Assembly (NCBI GenBank): GCA_011049715.1
Contig: DRHF01000335.1
Span: 1 to 45,554, forward strand
Direction of reading: 5' to 3'
DNA length: 45,554 bases
Source of the DNA: Desulfobacterales bacterium
GTDB taxonomy: Bacteria; Desulfobacterota; Desulfobacteria; Desulfobacterales; UBA2156
Positions 1-7,621 of the stretch are shown here, piece after piece. The translations under genes and the position numbers were made by a program. The stretch's first letter is position 1, and each line of letters opens with the position of its first letter. A model generated the notes under the pieces. It did not search any database and was not told the DNA's origin. It was given only the letters and a program-made list of their open reading frames with translations.

Positions 1-204
1 AAACAACTTGAACAAGTTTTTGCGCTATCCGGAAAGATGCGGCTGGCAATCGCAACTTCTGTTTTCTGGCCGCTGTTGATGGCGGCTGTGATTCAACCAT
101 GGCAGAAAAATATGCCCCTGTTTCTTTATATCGGTTTTGGCCCGGTCGCATTCGGGTGGATCATAAACTGGGTTTCACACGGGTTTCGAAATTTTAAACG
201 TTGA
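1..204 (+). CDS. C-terminal part of an integral membrane protein (5' end outside window)
   Basis: The first frame is open from base 1 and ends at TGA 202-204, giving 67 residues. Two hydrophobic stretches are visible, around residues 15-31 and 39-58, and the tail is basic (HGFRNFKR), as expected for a cytosolic end after a membrane segment. The family is not recognised. The last bases overlap the end of a truncated opposite-strand gene tail (194-273), so this locus has been rearranged. Hydrophobic pattern and length without stops are the only support. Confidence 0.5.
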   Translation, partial: KQLEQVFALSGKMRLAIATSVFWPLLMAAVIQPWQKNMPLFLYIGFGPVAFGWIINWVSHGFRNFKR

Positions 205-273
205 TTACTTCTTCCATCCTTGCCTTTTCAAACAGATCGATTTCAACTTCTGTCATTTTATCCCCGGTTTTTT
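194..273 (-). pseudogene. truncated 3' tail of a membrane-protein gene paralogous to 14616-15164
   Basis: Read on the minus strand, this piece encodes KTGDKMTEVEIDLFEKARM followed by a short divergent end and TAA at 194-196. The same block, with one substitution (T to A), is the C-terminus of the intact membrane protein at 14616-15164. Only about 25 codons remain. Upstream homology stops at about 273, right where dispersed repeat R1 begins. This is a paralogue cut off by the repeat or by recombination. Confidence 0.7.
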
Positions 274-281
274 AAAAGGAT

Positions 282-611
282 AAAAGGATAAGAATTCGCT
301 TTTTGAAAACAGATCAACAGAAAAACAGAGTTGTGTGGCCACTGGAGATAAGTCACAGCATATTGTATTGCAACGATGCGACAGCAAGTCACAAACGACT
401 TCAGACAACCAAAATTCAAATACCGGATGAAGATCGTATTGTCAAGAAGCCATTTTGCTGCAAATTGTCTAAAAATACGTGATTTGGGCACAGGAAGCCT
501 GGGCTGCCCGAGTGTGTTTTTAAAAATAGGCCTCGACGGGGTAATGCGCCATAGGCGCACAAGTCCGGATAGGTGATCCTCCAAGGCGGACAAGTGTAAT
601 CATCAATACTG
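282..611 (+). repeat. dispersed direct repeat R1 (~320 bp; copy 2 at 14146-14456)
   Basis: Starting at AAAAGGATAAGAATTCGC, this segment is nearly collinear with 14146-14456: same orientation, a few dozen substitutions, and about 20 bp extra near the right end (578-602). Both copies end in TCAATACTG. No terminal inverted repeats, target duplication or convincing protein is seen; open frames on both strands are low-complexity by-products. It may be a non-autonomous mobile element or the footprint of one. Together the two copies bracket the 13.5-kb catabolic region. Confidence 0.8.
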
Positions 612-729
612 GGTCCCGGCTGCTCGTCGTATGCGGGGAACACACCGATGGGCGGGGTCCTCCAGAGGCGGATAAACGTTGTCTATCGGGAGCGGCTTGC
701 GCTTGATCTCCCATCCGCTTCAGGCGGAT
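545..729. repeat. cluster of small GC palindromes (REP-like)
   Basis: Four short imperfect palindromes of one style occur within 185 bp: TGCGCC-ATA-GGCGCA (545-559), TCCTCC-AA-GGCGGA (577-590), TCCTCC-AGA-GGCGGA (658-672) and ATCCGC-TTCAG-GCGGAT (713-729). A fifth, TGCGCC-AGA-GGCGCA, is inside R2 at 14408-14422. They resemble REP/RAYT-type or transcript-folding repeats. No transposase partner is visible. Confidence 0.5.
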
Positions 730-890
730 CTGAAACCAAAATATGAAAGTGGGGATGAAATCCCTGTGGAAAATCCCCGAATGTCTGAATGGCGACAACC
801 GCACCCGGCACCGCCTTTGTTGGATAGATTAAATGCTATGGTGGTTTTACCGACACCGCCTTTTTGATTAGCGACCGCTATTGTGATCAT
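720..890 (-). pseudogene. ParA/MinD-type ATPase N-terminal remnant
   Basis: From ATG 888-890 the minus strand encodes 56 residues ending at TGA 720-722. The first ~24 match the start of ParA/Soj ATPases: a beta strand, then the deviant Walker A box ANQKGGVGKTT and a following helix start (IAFNLS). After about residue 24 the sequence becomes unrelated (GGAGCGCRHS...), where a ParA of 250 or more residues would continue. No ParB or parS is nearby. It reads as a broken plasmid- or phage-derived partition gene, next to repeat R1. No ribosome-binding site is in place. Confidence 0.65.
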
Positions 891-1066
891 TTTTGTAGAT
901 AATGGATCGTGTGGGGTATTATCTCCTTGTTATATATAAATTTTGCGTACTTACACACGAGTGCGGAGATGGTTTTGTGCAAACAATCCAAGTCCATATT
1001 TTTAATGTATATAGGATCTTATTTCATTCATTATAATTCATAATAAGCTTGGCAATAAAAAAAGAT

Positions 1067-1114
1067 TTGACAATGAATTCAAGGTGGTGATAGTGTGAAT
1101 TCAACTTGAATTCA
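1067..1114 (+). promoter_or_regulatory. promoter with three phased TGAATTCA operators upstream of the GntR cassette
   Basis: The 342-bp gene-free stretch 891-1232 holds one clear signal. A TTGACA -35 box (1067-1072) is followed after 16 bp by GATAGT (1089-1094). The perfect 8-bp palindrome TGAATTCA occurs at 1074-1081, 1096-1103 and 1107-1114, with centres 22 and 11 bp apart, so on the same face of the helix. The first lies between -35 and -10 and the others cover the start region. This layout fits repression, most simply by the GntR-family protein encoded just downstream. The rest of the stretch is AT-rich with nothing else recognised. Confidence 0.6.
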
Positions 1115-1232
1115 TGTGGCAATAGCAATTAAAACGCTTGTATTGAGATGAAAATCTACACTTCTCTCATTTAAAGCTATTGGGTTATTTTGAGTTTCAG
1201 GTACAAATTGAAAAAAATAGGTGAATAAAAGA

Positions 1233-1850
1233 ATGGAACAAGAAAGAATTTATCACGCATTAAAAGAAAAAATAATTTGGTTGGATTTATCACCGACAAG
1301 CTTAATCAATGTCAGCGAATTAGCAAAATCCTTCAACATCAGTCGGTCTCCAGCCAAAGAAGCGCTAATCTACCTTGAATCCGAAGGATGGGTTTTACGA
1401 GATGGCGGACGATTTTTGGTAAGCCCACTGAGCATTGAAAGAATTAAAGAGATATCTGAAATTCGTTCAATAATGGAAGTCCAGGCTAATATTTGGGCTA
1501 TGTATCGCATCGATAAAGAAGAATTAAGTACCCTTAAGAAAATCAGTACAGAAATTGGAAATCTTTCTGAAATCCCAACAAATAGGCAACTTGTTGAATT
1601 GGATCTAAAATTTCACCGGACACTTTTTAAGGCATCAAAAAATTACGAACTTGCTCAAATACTTGAACGCATGCTCCAACATTTTATACGATTTTGGCTA
1701 TCTATACCGCTTAAAACCGGGGTCAAATTGGTATTCAAGGATACTATTGAAATGATCCAAGCCATCCAAATGAAGGATGAAGCTGGGCTTAAGCTAGCAA
1801 CTTTGGAACATATAAGGAAATCCGTAGATGAAATTATGGGTATGCATTAA
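1233..1850 (+). CDS. GntR-family transcriptional regulator, FCD subfamily
   Basis: A 205-residue DNA-binding regulator. The N-terminal winged helix-turn-helix (about residues 5-65) has the GntR layout: YHALKEKI, then VSELAKSFNISRSPAKEAL and LESEGWV. The C-terminal all-helical FCD domain (about 70-200) carries the metal/ligand signature LDLKFHRTLF and a late LEHIRKSV histidine. The ATG at 1233 is preferred over a GTG at 1221 because AGGTGA (1218-1223) sits 9 bases upstream. It is the first gene of the plus-strand cassette, 41 bp before the flavoprotein gene. FCD regulators usually repress a catabolic operon and are released by a carboxylate or amino acid ligand. The three TGAATTCA palindromes upstream are its probable operators (inference). 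Confidence 0.85.
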   Translation: MEQERIYHALKEKIIWLDLSPTSLINVSELAKSFNISRSPAKEALIYLESEGWVLRDGGRFLVSPLSIERIKEISEIRSIMEVQANIWAMYRIDKEELSTLKKISTEIGNLSEIPTNRQLVELDLKFHRTLFKASKNYELAQILERMLQHFIRFWLSIPLKTGVKLVFKDTIEMIQAIQMKDEAGLKLATLEHIRKSVDEIMGMH

Positions 1851-1891
1851 GAAAACCTCAACCAGCTAATCACGTCAATATAGGAAGAAAA

Positions 1892-4336
1892 ATGGTAGAA
1901 CAATTACCTAAACACGCGCAAGTAGTGGTCATTGGAGGGGGTGTTGTCGGATGTAGTGTAGCCTATCACTTAACAAAACATGGATGGCGGGATGTAGTAT
2001 TATTGGAAAGAAAACAGCTTACATCCGGTACGACATGGGCTGCAGCGGGTCTTATAGCACAGATGAGGACAACGGAAGCTTTAACAAAACTAGCAAAATA
2101 CAGTATCGAGCTTTATTCAAAACTGGAGGCAGAAACTGGACAGTCAACAGGGTTCATCAGCAGTGGTTCCATACTTTTAGCTAGAACAGAAGAGCGAGTG
2201 CATGAATACGCACGAGGGGCAGCTTTGGCTCGGTCTTTTGGTATAGAAATGGAGAAGATCAGTTTTGAAGAAGCTAGAAAAATTTGGCCAATAATGAGCA
2301 CTGAAGGACTAACAGTTGCCTACTATGTGCCGAAAGATGCCATTGTGAATCCTGTTGATACGACTCAGGCTCTGGCCAGAGGGGCACGTATGGGGAGGGC
2401 CAAAATTCTCGAAAATGTTAAAGTGACTGACATTGAGACAAAAAACGGGGAAGTTTGTGGAGTGGGCACAGACAAAGGTAATATTGTTTGTGAATATGTT
2501 GTTAACTGCGCCGGCATGTGGGCTCGTGAATTGGGAAAGAAGGTCGGTGTGAACCTTCCCTTGTATGCAGCTGAGCACATGCATATCGTGACAAAGCCGA
2601 TTGAAGGTCTCTATAAAGGAATGCCGTTTCTACGCGATTATGATGCCCAAATTTACTTTCGTGAGGAAGTAGGTGGCCTGTTGATGGGAGGCTTTGAGCC
2701 AAAAGCCAAACCTTGGGGAATGAATGGAATTCCGGAAGACTTCGAGTTCACTGAACTCAATGAGGACTGGGATCAGTTTGGAGTATTTATCGAAAAAGCC
2801 GTAGAACGCTGTCCTGCGCTTGGAGAAGCAGAAGTACGGCACTTAACAGTTGTGCCAGAGAGTTTCACTCCGGATAACGCATATATGCTTGGAGAAGCTC
2901 CAGGGATCAAGAATTATTTTGTTGCGGCAGGTATGAATTCTATTGGTGTTGCTAGCGCTGGAGGAGTGGGGAAGGCATTAGCCGAATGGATAGTTGAAGG
3001 TTCCCCCACCGAAGACTTATGGACGGTTGATGTCAGGCGCTGTCACAGCTGGGAGATAAATAAAAGCTTTTTGCATGATCGCACAGTAGAGACTGTTGGA
3101 AATCTCCTGGCTGCTCACTGGCCTTTCAAGCAGCCTTGGACGGCCAGACCTGTCCGCTGCTCACCGTTTCATGACCGATTAGCCAAACTGGGGGCGTGTT
3201 TTGGAGTCGGCAACGGTTGGGAAAGGCCTAACTGGTATGCTCAGGATGGTGTGGAACCGAAATACGAATATAGCTGGGGCAGGCAAAACTGGTTTCATTA
3301 TTCCGCGCAGGAGCACATGGCCGTCCGCAGGGGAGTTGGGGTATACGAACTGACCTGTGAGGCTAAGTTTCTGCTTCAGGGAAATGACGCTGAGCAAGTT
3401 CTGCAGCATATGTGCGCAAATAACGTTGCTGTGCCGATTGGCAAGATAGTCTACACTCAACTTTTAAATCATAGGGGGGGTATTGAGGCCGATCTCACCG
3501 CCACACGCCTTGCTGAGAAGACCTATTTAATAATCACTGGCGCTACCACCAAAACTCGTGATTTTGACTGGATCAGCCGGCACATCCCAGAGAGCGCGCA
3601 TGCTTTCATTACGAATATAACCTCCGGTTACGCTATGTTAGCTATCATGGGACCAAAATCTCGAGATTTGCTCTCAAGATTGAGTGATGCAGATCTTTCC
3701 AATGAAGCATTTCCTTTTGCCACCGCGCAAAGAATTGATGTGGCCTATGCCAGGCCCCTTGCACTCAGAATCTCATATGTGGGCGAATTAGGCTGGGAAC
3801 TTTATATACCGGTTGATTTTGCTACAGGAGTTTTTGATGCGCTCGTAAAAGAAGGAAAAAACTTCGACCTGAAATGGGTCGGTTTGCATGCATTGGATTC
3901 GCTTAGAATGGAAAAGGGGTTCCGAGAGTGGGGTTCTGATCTCAGACCGGATTTCACTCCTTATGAATCGGCTCTTACCCATACAGTCAAGCTGGAGAAA
4001 GAAAATTTCCTCGGTCGCAAAGCTTTAGTCCGGCAGTTGGAAGTTGGATTGACCCGCAAACTGGTGACCTTTGCGCTGGAGGATCCCAAGCCTTTACTCT
4101 ATAAGGGTGAGCCGATATACCGCAATGAGAAAATCATCGGATACCTTACCCACGGGGCCTATGGGCATTTCTTCGGCACAGCGGTGGGGATGGGGTATGT
4201 GGAGAACCCCGATGGAATAGATGATGAATGGATTGCGTCAGGAAATTATGAAATCGATGTAGAAGGCACGCGAATACCGGCCATAGTGCACCTCAAGGCA
4301 CCTTATGATCCGCAGGGCCAAAGAGTTCGAATGTGA
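1892..4336 (+). CDS. FAD-dependent dimethylglycine/sarcosine dehydrogenase-like protein with GcvT domain
   Basis: An 814-residue two-part enzyme of the DMGDH/SARDH family, which oxidatively demethylates N-methyl amino acids and passes the one-carbon unit to tetrahydrofolate. The N-terminal half is a DAO-type FAD domain with the GGGVVG dinucleotide motif (15-20), ERKQLTSGTTW (39-49) and a later SSGS segment. The C-terminal half (about 460-810) is an aminomethyltransferase (GcvT)-like folate domain starting at GVGVYELT. Length is normal for the family. Where relatives have the flavin-linking histidine of TWHAAG, this protein reads TWAAAG (residue 50 is Ala), so the FAD is probably not covalently bound through that residue. 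It lies between the GntR regulator and an aminotransferase gene. The substrate is not determined by sequence. Confidence 0.85.
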   Translation: MVEQLPKHAQVVVIGGGVVGCSVAYHLTKHGWRDVVLLERKQLTSGTTWAAAGLIAQMRTTEALTKLAKYSIELYSKLEAETGQSTGFISSGSILLARTEERVHEYARGAALARSFGIEMEKISFEEARKIWPIMSTEGLTVAYYVPKDAIVNPVDTTQALARGARMGRAKILENVKVTDIETKNGEVCGVGTDKGNIVCEYVVNCAGMWARELGKKVGVNLPLYAAEHMHIVTKPIEGLYKGMPFLRDYDAQIYFREEVGGLLMGGFEPKAKPWGMNGIPEDFEFTELNEDWDQFGVFIEKAVERCPALGEAEVRHLTVVPESFTPDNAYMLGEAPGIKNYFVAAGMNSIGVASAGGVGKALAEWIVEGSPTEDLWTVDVRRCHSWEINKSFLHDRTVETVGNLLAAHWPFKQPWTARPVRCSPFHDRLAKLGACFGVGNGWERPNWYAQDGVEPKYEYSWGRQNWFHYSAQEHMAVRRGVGVYELTCEAKFLLQGNDAEQVLQHMCANNVAVPIGKIVYTQLLNHRGGIEADLTATRLAEKTYLIITGATTKTRDFDWISRHIPESAHAFITNITSGYAMLAIMGPKSRDLLSRLSDADLSNEAFPFATAQRIDVAYARPLALRISYVGELGWELYIPVDFATGVFDALVKEGKNFDLKWVGLHALDSLRMEKGFREWGSDLRPDFTPYESALTHTVKLEKENFLGRKALVRQLEVGLTRKLVTFALEDPKPLLYKGEPIYRNEKIIGYLTHGAYGHFFGTAVGMGYVENPDGIDDEWIASGNYEIDVEGTRIPAIVHLKAPYDPQGQRVRM

Positions 4337-4418
4337 ATAAATGACTGCTGAAGGAGTCATTCGAGAATGTTAAAAATGGCATAATATACGATTCCTAACA
4401 AAGAAAGGAGTTATTGGG

Positions 4419-5735
4419 ATGCCTTATACAAAGTCAAAGCTCTTATATGAGAGGGCATTAAAAGTATATGTTGAAGGTGTAAATTCGCCCTCCAGAGGAG
4501 GTGCGTTTTATACCCCCCATCCGATATTTGTGGACTATGGAAAAGGTGGAAGGATCTATGACCTTGATGGAAATGAGTATGTTGATTTGATGTTAGGCTT
4601 TAGTGTATTGATTCTCGGTCATGCACACCCTGAAATTGTCAGAGCATACTGCCGCGCTGCAGAACAAGGGACACACTATGCAACGGGATCAGAGTTGGAA
4701 GTAAAAGTTGGGGAGAAACTGTGTCAGCAAATACCATGCGCTGAAAAAATCCGTTTCACAAATTCCGGAACAGAGGCAACTATGGCGGCTATCAGGCTGG
4801 CAAGAGGATACACAGGACGAAATAAATTTATAAAATTCGAGGGGCACTACCATGGCTGGTATGACGACTTTCTTGTTAACACCCATGCCAAACCGTTAGA
4901 TGCATGGGGCACTCGAAGAGGTCCGGTTTATATACCTGATTCCGCGGGTATTCCTCCGGAATCTTTATCAAATACGATTGTTTGTCCATGGAACGATATA
5001 GATTTAGTATCAGATAATATAAAAAGATATCAGGGTCAAATTGCAGCAATAATAACGGAGCCAATCGCAAGTAACATTGGTTGCATCCTGCCCAAACCAG
5101 GATTTCTTGAGGACTTGCGACAAATCTCAAAAGATAATGATATTCTTTTGATATTCGATGAAATTGTGACAGGTTTTAGATACGCACCGGGGGGCTGCCA
5201 GGAATATTATGGAGTTATTCCAGATATCGCAACTTTTGGTAAAGCCATGGGGGCGGGTATGCCGATTGGTTTGGTGGCCGGCAAGAATGACATTATGGAA
5301 GCATTCACATGGGGCGGAGTATTGCACTTCGGAACTTTTAACGCAACACGTTTGGCTATGGAAGTGGTAAATGCCAACGTTGATGTCCTAACTCGAAATG
5401 GCAACTCAGCCATTAAGCATCTATATGAGACTGGAGATAAGATAATTGCAGGTTACAAAGAAATATTCAAACACCGAAAGATTCCCGCTATAGTGCAAGG
5501 CTTTGGGCCGATGTTTCAAATTTATTTCACTGAAAAAGAAGAGATTATGGATTTTAGAGACTATTGCGGTCATGCTAACCAAGAGAAATACAACAGATTT
5601 GCCAACAAACTGCGTAATCAAGGTGTTTATATACCTGTTAGCAACGGGCTACACCAAATAACATGTATTGCTCATAATGAGGATGATATTGAAAAAATCC
5701 TCGTTGGTGTTGATGAGGTGCTGAAAAATTTTTAA
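4419..5735 (+). CDS. class III PLP aminotransferase, glutamate-1-semialdehyde aminomutase-like
   Basis: A 438-residue fold-type I PLP enzyme close to HemL in sequence. Visible hallmarks are NSGTEA (115-120, phosphate binding), EGHYHGWYDD (141-150), the FDEIVTGFR segment with cofactor aspartate 247, and FGKAMGAGMPIG with Schiff-base lysine 275. Aggggnear-consensus ribosome-binding site (AAAGGAG) precedes the ATG. The protein is longer at its C-terminus and lacks several segments typical of housekeeping HemL, and it sits in an amine-catabolic cassette rather than with haem genes. It therefore more likely transaminates or isomerises an amino acid derived from the cassette substrate. The exact substrate is unknown. 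Confidence 0.8.
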   Translation: MPYTKSKLLYERALKVYVEGVNSPSRGGAFYTPHPIFVDYGKGGRIYDLDGNEYVDLMLGFSVLILGHAHPEIVRAYCRAAEQGTHYATGSELEVKVGEKLCQQIPCAEKIRFTNSGTEATMAAIRLARGYTGRNKFIKFEGHYHGWYDDFLVNTHAKPLDAWGTRRGPVYIPDSAGIPPESLSNTIVCPWNDIDLVSDNIKRYQGQIAAIITEPIASNIGCILPKPGFLEDLRQISKDNDILLIFDEIVTGFRYAPGGCQEYYGVIPDIATFGKAMGAGMPIGLVAGKNDIMEAFTWGGVLHFGTFNATRLAMEVVNANVDVLTRNGNSAIKHLYETGDKIIAGYKEIFKHRKIPAIVQGFGPMFQIYFTEKEEIMDFRDYCGHANQEKYNRFANKLRNQGVYIPVSNGLHQITCIAHNEDDIEKILVGVDEVLKNF

Positions 5736-5901
5736 GTCTCAAAGCATGGCTTAAGTGTTTTGCTGCTGTTAGTTTATTCGGTAGACATAAAAGTTCCGTT
5801 TGTAAGGCATTGAATAATTATTTTGCCAGAATGATCTTACTTGTGAATATTCAGGCTAACTGGACCTTTACTATGATGTCAGAGTATGGAGGATTAATCT
5901 T

Positions 5902-7386
5902 ATGAAGAAAATGGTAGATCGACCTGCATCAATCCAACCGATGAAATCCAAAATCAGGCTAAGCATACTAGACGATAGCGATATTAGAATGATTGACCAA
6001 GCAGCTTTAACCATCCTTAATGAGGTTGGAGTTTACATGCCATCTGAAAAGGCACTCAAAGTAATGCACGAGACAGGATCTAAGGTTGATTTTGAGAATA
6101 AAAAAGTAAAAATTCCTTCAGATATAGTTAAAAAATTTACAGCCCAGGCACCAAGACACTTTACTTTACCTGCAAGAGAACGCTCTGAGCTTGATGTTAA
6201 ACTCGATGGGAAAAGTGGAACCTACTGTAATAATGGTGGAACTGCTGCCCTTGCAATTGATTTTGAAACAAATGCCGTTCGACCCTCCAGAAAGGAGGAC
6301 GTGATTAATGCTGCCAAAATCGTGGATTATATGCCCATCATTTCAATTTGTTGGCCAAATGTAGCAGCAGTTGCTCCTAAAAAGAATCCAATGCTACATG
6401 AGCTGGATGCTTGCTTCAATAACACTGAAAAACATGTCATGTCAGCCAGCATTCTGGGAGATGCAGGGGTCAAGTATGCCCTGGAAATGGCCTCAATCGT
6501 CGCGGGAGGCATGGAGAATCTCAAAGCGCGCCCCCTTCTTTCCGCTTTAACCTGTGATATCTCCCCTTTAGCCCATGATGAAGGAGGGTTGGAGGCGATT
6601 ATGGGTTTTGCCAATGCCGGTATGCCCACCGGCCACATGGCCATGCCGATCATGGGAACTACGGCACCTGCTTCACAGGCCGGAACCCTTGCACAAGGGT
6701 TGGCCGAAGTCCTCAGCACGATGGTGTTGGCGCAGATTATCAATCCAGGCTGTCCGTGCTTCATGTCCATTATTCCGGCTATCATCGATCCCCGCAGCGG
6801 TGACTACGTCTACAGTTCCACTTCTGCTCAGATTGCAAATGTTGCAGCTGTTCAGCTGGCACACTATTATGGAGTTCCAGCCTATCAAGGGGCATCATAT
6901 GGTGGGAGTTGTTATGAGCTGAACCGCTGGCAGGTCGGCAAAGAAAATGTTTATCTTCCATTGCTAGCAACGCTTGCAGGAGCCGATATGTGTTTCAGCA
7001 TCAGTCTAATAGGAGATGATAATATATGGCATCCTGCCAGAATCTGCTTTGATAGAGAAATTAATGAGGCCATTAATATTATTGGCCAAGGCGTTGAGGT
7101 GAATGGTGACACTCTTGCTTTTGACACAATCCGTAATGTTGGTCCTCGAGGTCACTATTTGGATAAAGAACACACAGCAAATAATCTACCTAAACTTTGG
7201 GACTTTTCCTTTCTTTTCCAAAAATCTGAAAATTCGGAGACAAAGTGGAAAGATCTTGAAGAGTTGGCCTGGGAAGAGATTAGATGGATCATTAATAATC
7301 ATCACGTTCCAGAATTAGAGCCAAAAGTTCAATCTGAATTGAAGCAAATTATCCAAGCCGGAGAAAAAGAGCTTCCCCTCAGTTAG
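5902..7386 (+). CDS. MttB-family (trimethylamine methyltransferase-like) corrinoid methyltransferase, non-pyrrolysine
   Basis: A 494-residue TIM-barrel methyltransferase of the MttB superfamily. It starts after GGAGG at an ATG and runs the full family length without an internal TAG, so it belongs to the large non-pyrrolysine group. Characterised members demethylate quaternary amines such as glycine betaine, proline betaine or carnitine, moving the methyl group to a cognate corrinoid protein. Conserved-looking stretches include NNGGTAALAID and the central QGLAEVLSTMVLAQ to GASYGGSCYELN region. No corrinoid protein or second methyltransferase gene is in the window, so partners must lie elsewhere. 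Together with the demethylating flavoprotein upstream, it points to use of a multiply N-methylated substrate. The terminal codon is TAG but only three sense codons follow it. Confidence 0.85.
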   Translation: MKKMVDRPASIQPMKSKIRLSILDDSDIRMIDQAALTILNEVGVYMPSEKALKVMHETGSKVDFENKKVKIPSDIVKKFTAQAPRHFTLPARERSELDVKLDGKSGTYCNNGGTAALAIDFETNAVRPSRKEDVINAAKIVDYMPIISICWPNVAAVAPKKNPMLHELDACFNNTEKHVMSASILGDAGVKYALEMASIVAGGMENLKARPLLSALTCDISPLAHDEGGLEAIMGFANAGMPTGHMAMPIMGTTAPASQAGTLAQGLAEVLSTMVLAQIINPGCPCFMSIIPAIIDPRSGDYVYSSTSAQIANVAAVQLAHYYGVPAYQGASYGGSCYELNRWQVGKENVYLPLLATLAGADMCFSISLIGDDNIWHPARICFDREINEAINIIGQGVEVNGDTLAFDTIRNVGPRGHYLDKEHTANNLPKLWDFSFLFQKSENSETKWKDLEELAWEEIRWIINNHHVPELEPKVQSELKQIIQAGEKELPLS

Positions 7387-7621
7387 GCGCTGAATTGAGA
7401 GTCTCCCCATTAAAAGGACTGTTGCACAACTTAAATTATTTAGGAGAGCGAGTGGCTAATGATAGTAATTGGGCTACTAAAAAATGCACCAAGACATTCT
7501 CCCCTGAGCGAGGAAGGCGGAGACACTGACGAAGCCTTACATGGAAATTGGAATTTCTCACCTCCAAGCCTTGATGACCGATTCATCCTTGGAATTATGA
7601 GACATAAGAAAGGATTACCCA

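Noticed and set aside
258-593. Open frames on both strands inside repeat R1 (and likewise in R2)
   Set aside because: Not conserved in reading frame between the two copies, no ribosome-binding sites, no recognisable domain.
630-643. TATGCGGGGAACAC, resembling the 3' half of a type I-E CRISPR repeat
   Set aside because: Single copy, the other half does not match, and there are no regularly spaced repeats or cas genes.
720-890. Functional ParA partition gene or plasmid origin
   Set aside because: Only the first ~24 residues match; no ParB, parS, Rep or iterons nearby.
4419-5735. Housekeeping hemL (haem biosynthesis)
   Set aside because: Placed in a GntR-controlled amine cassette with no haem genes and differing from HemL in several segments; called only as HemL-like.
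7384-7398. TAG stop of the MttB homologue as a possible pyrrolysine codon
   Set aside because: Read-through would add only three residues before TGA, and pyrrolysine in true MttB is internal; no pyl genes are seen.
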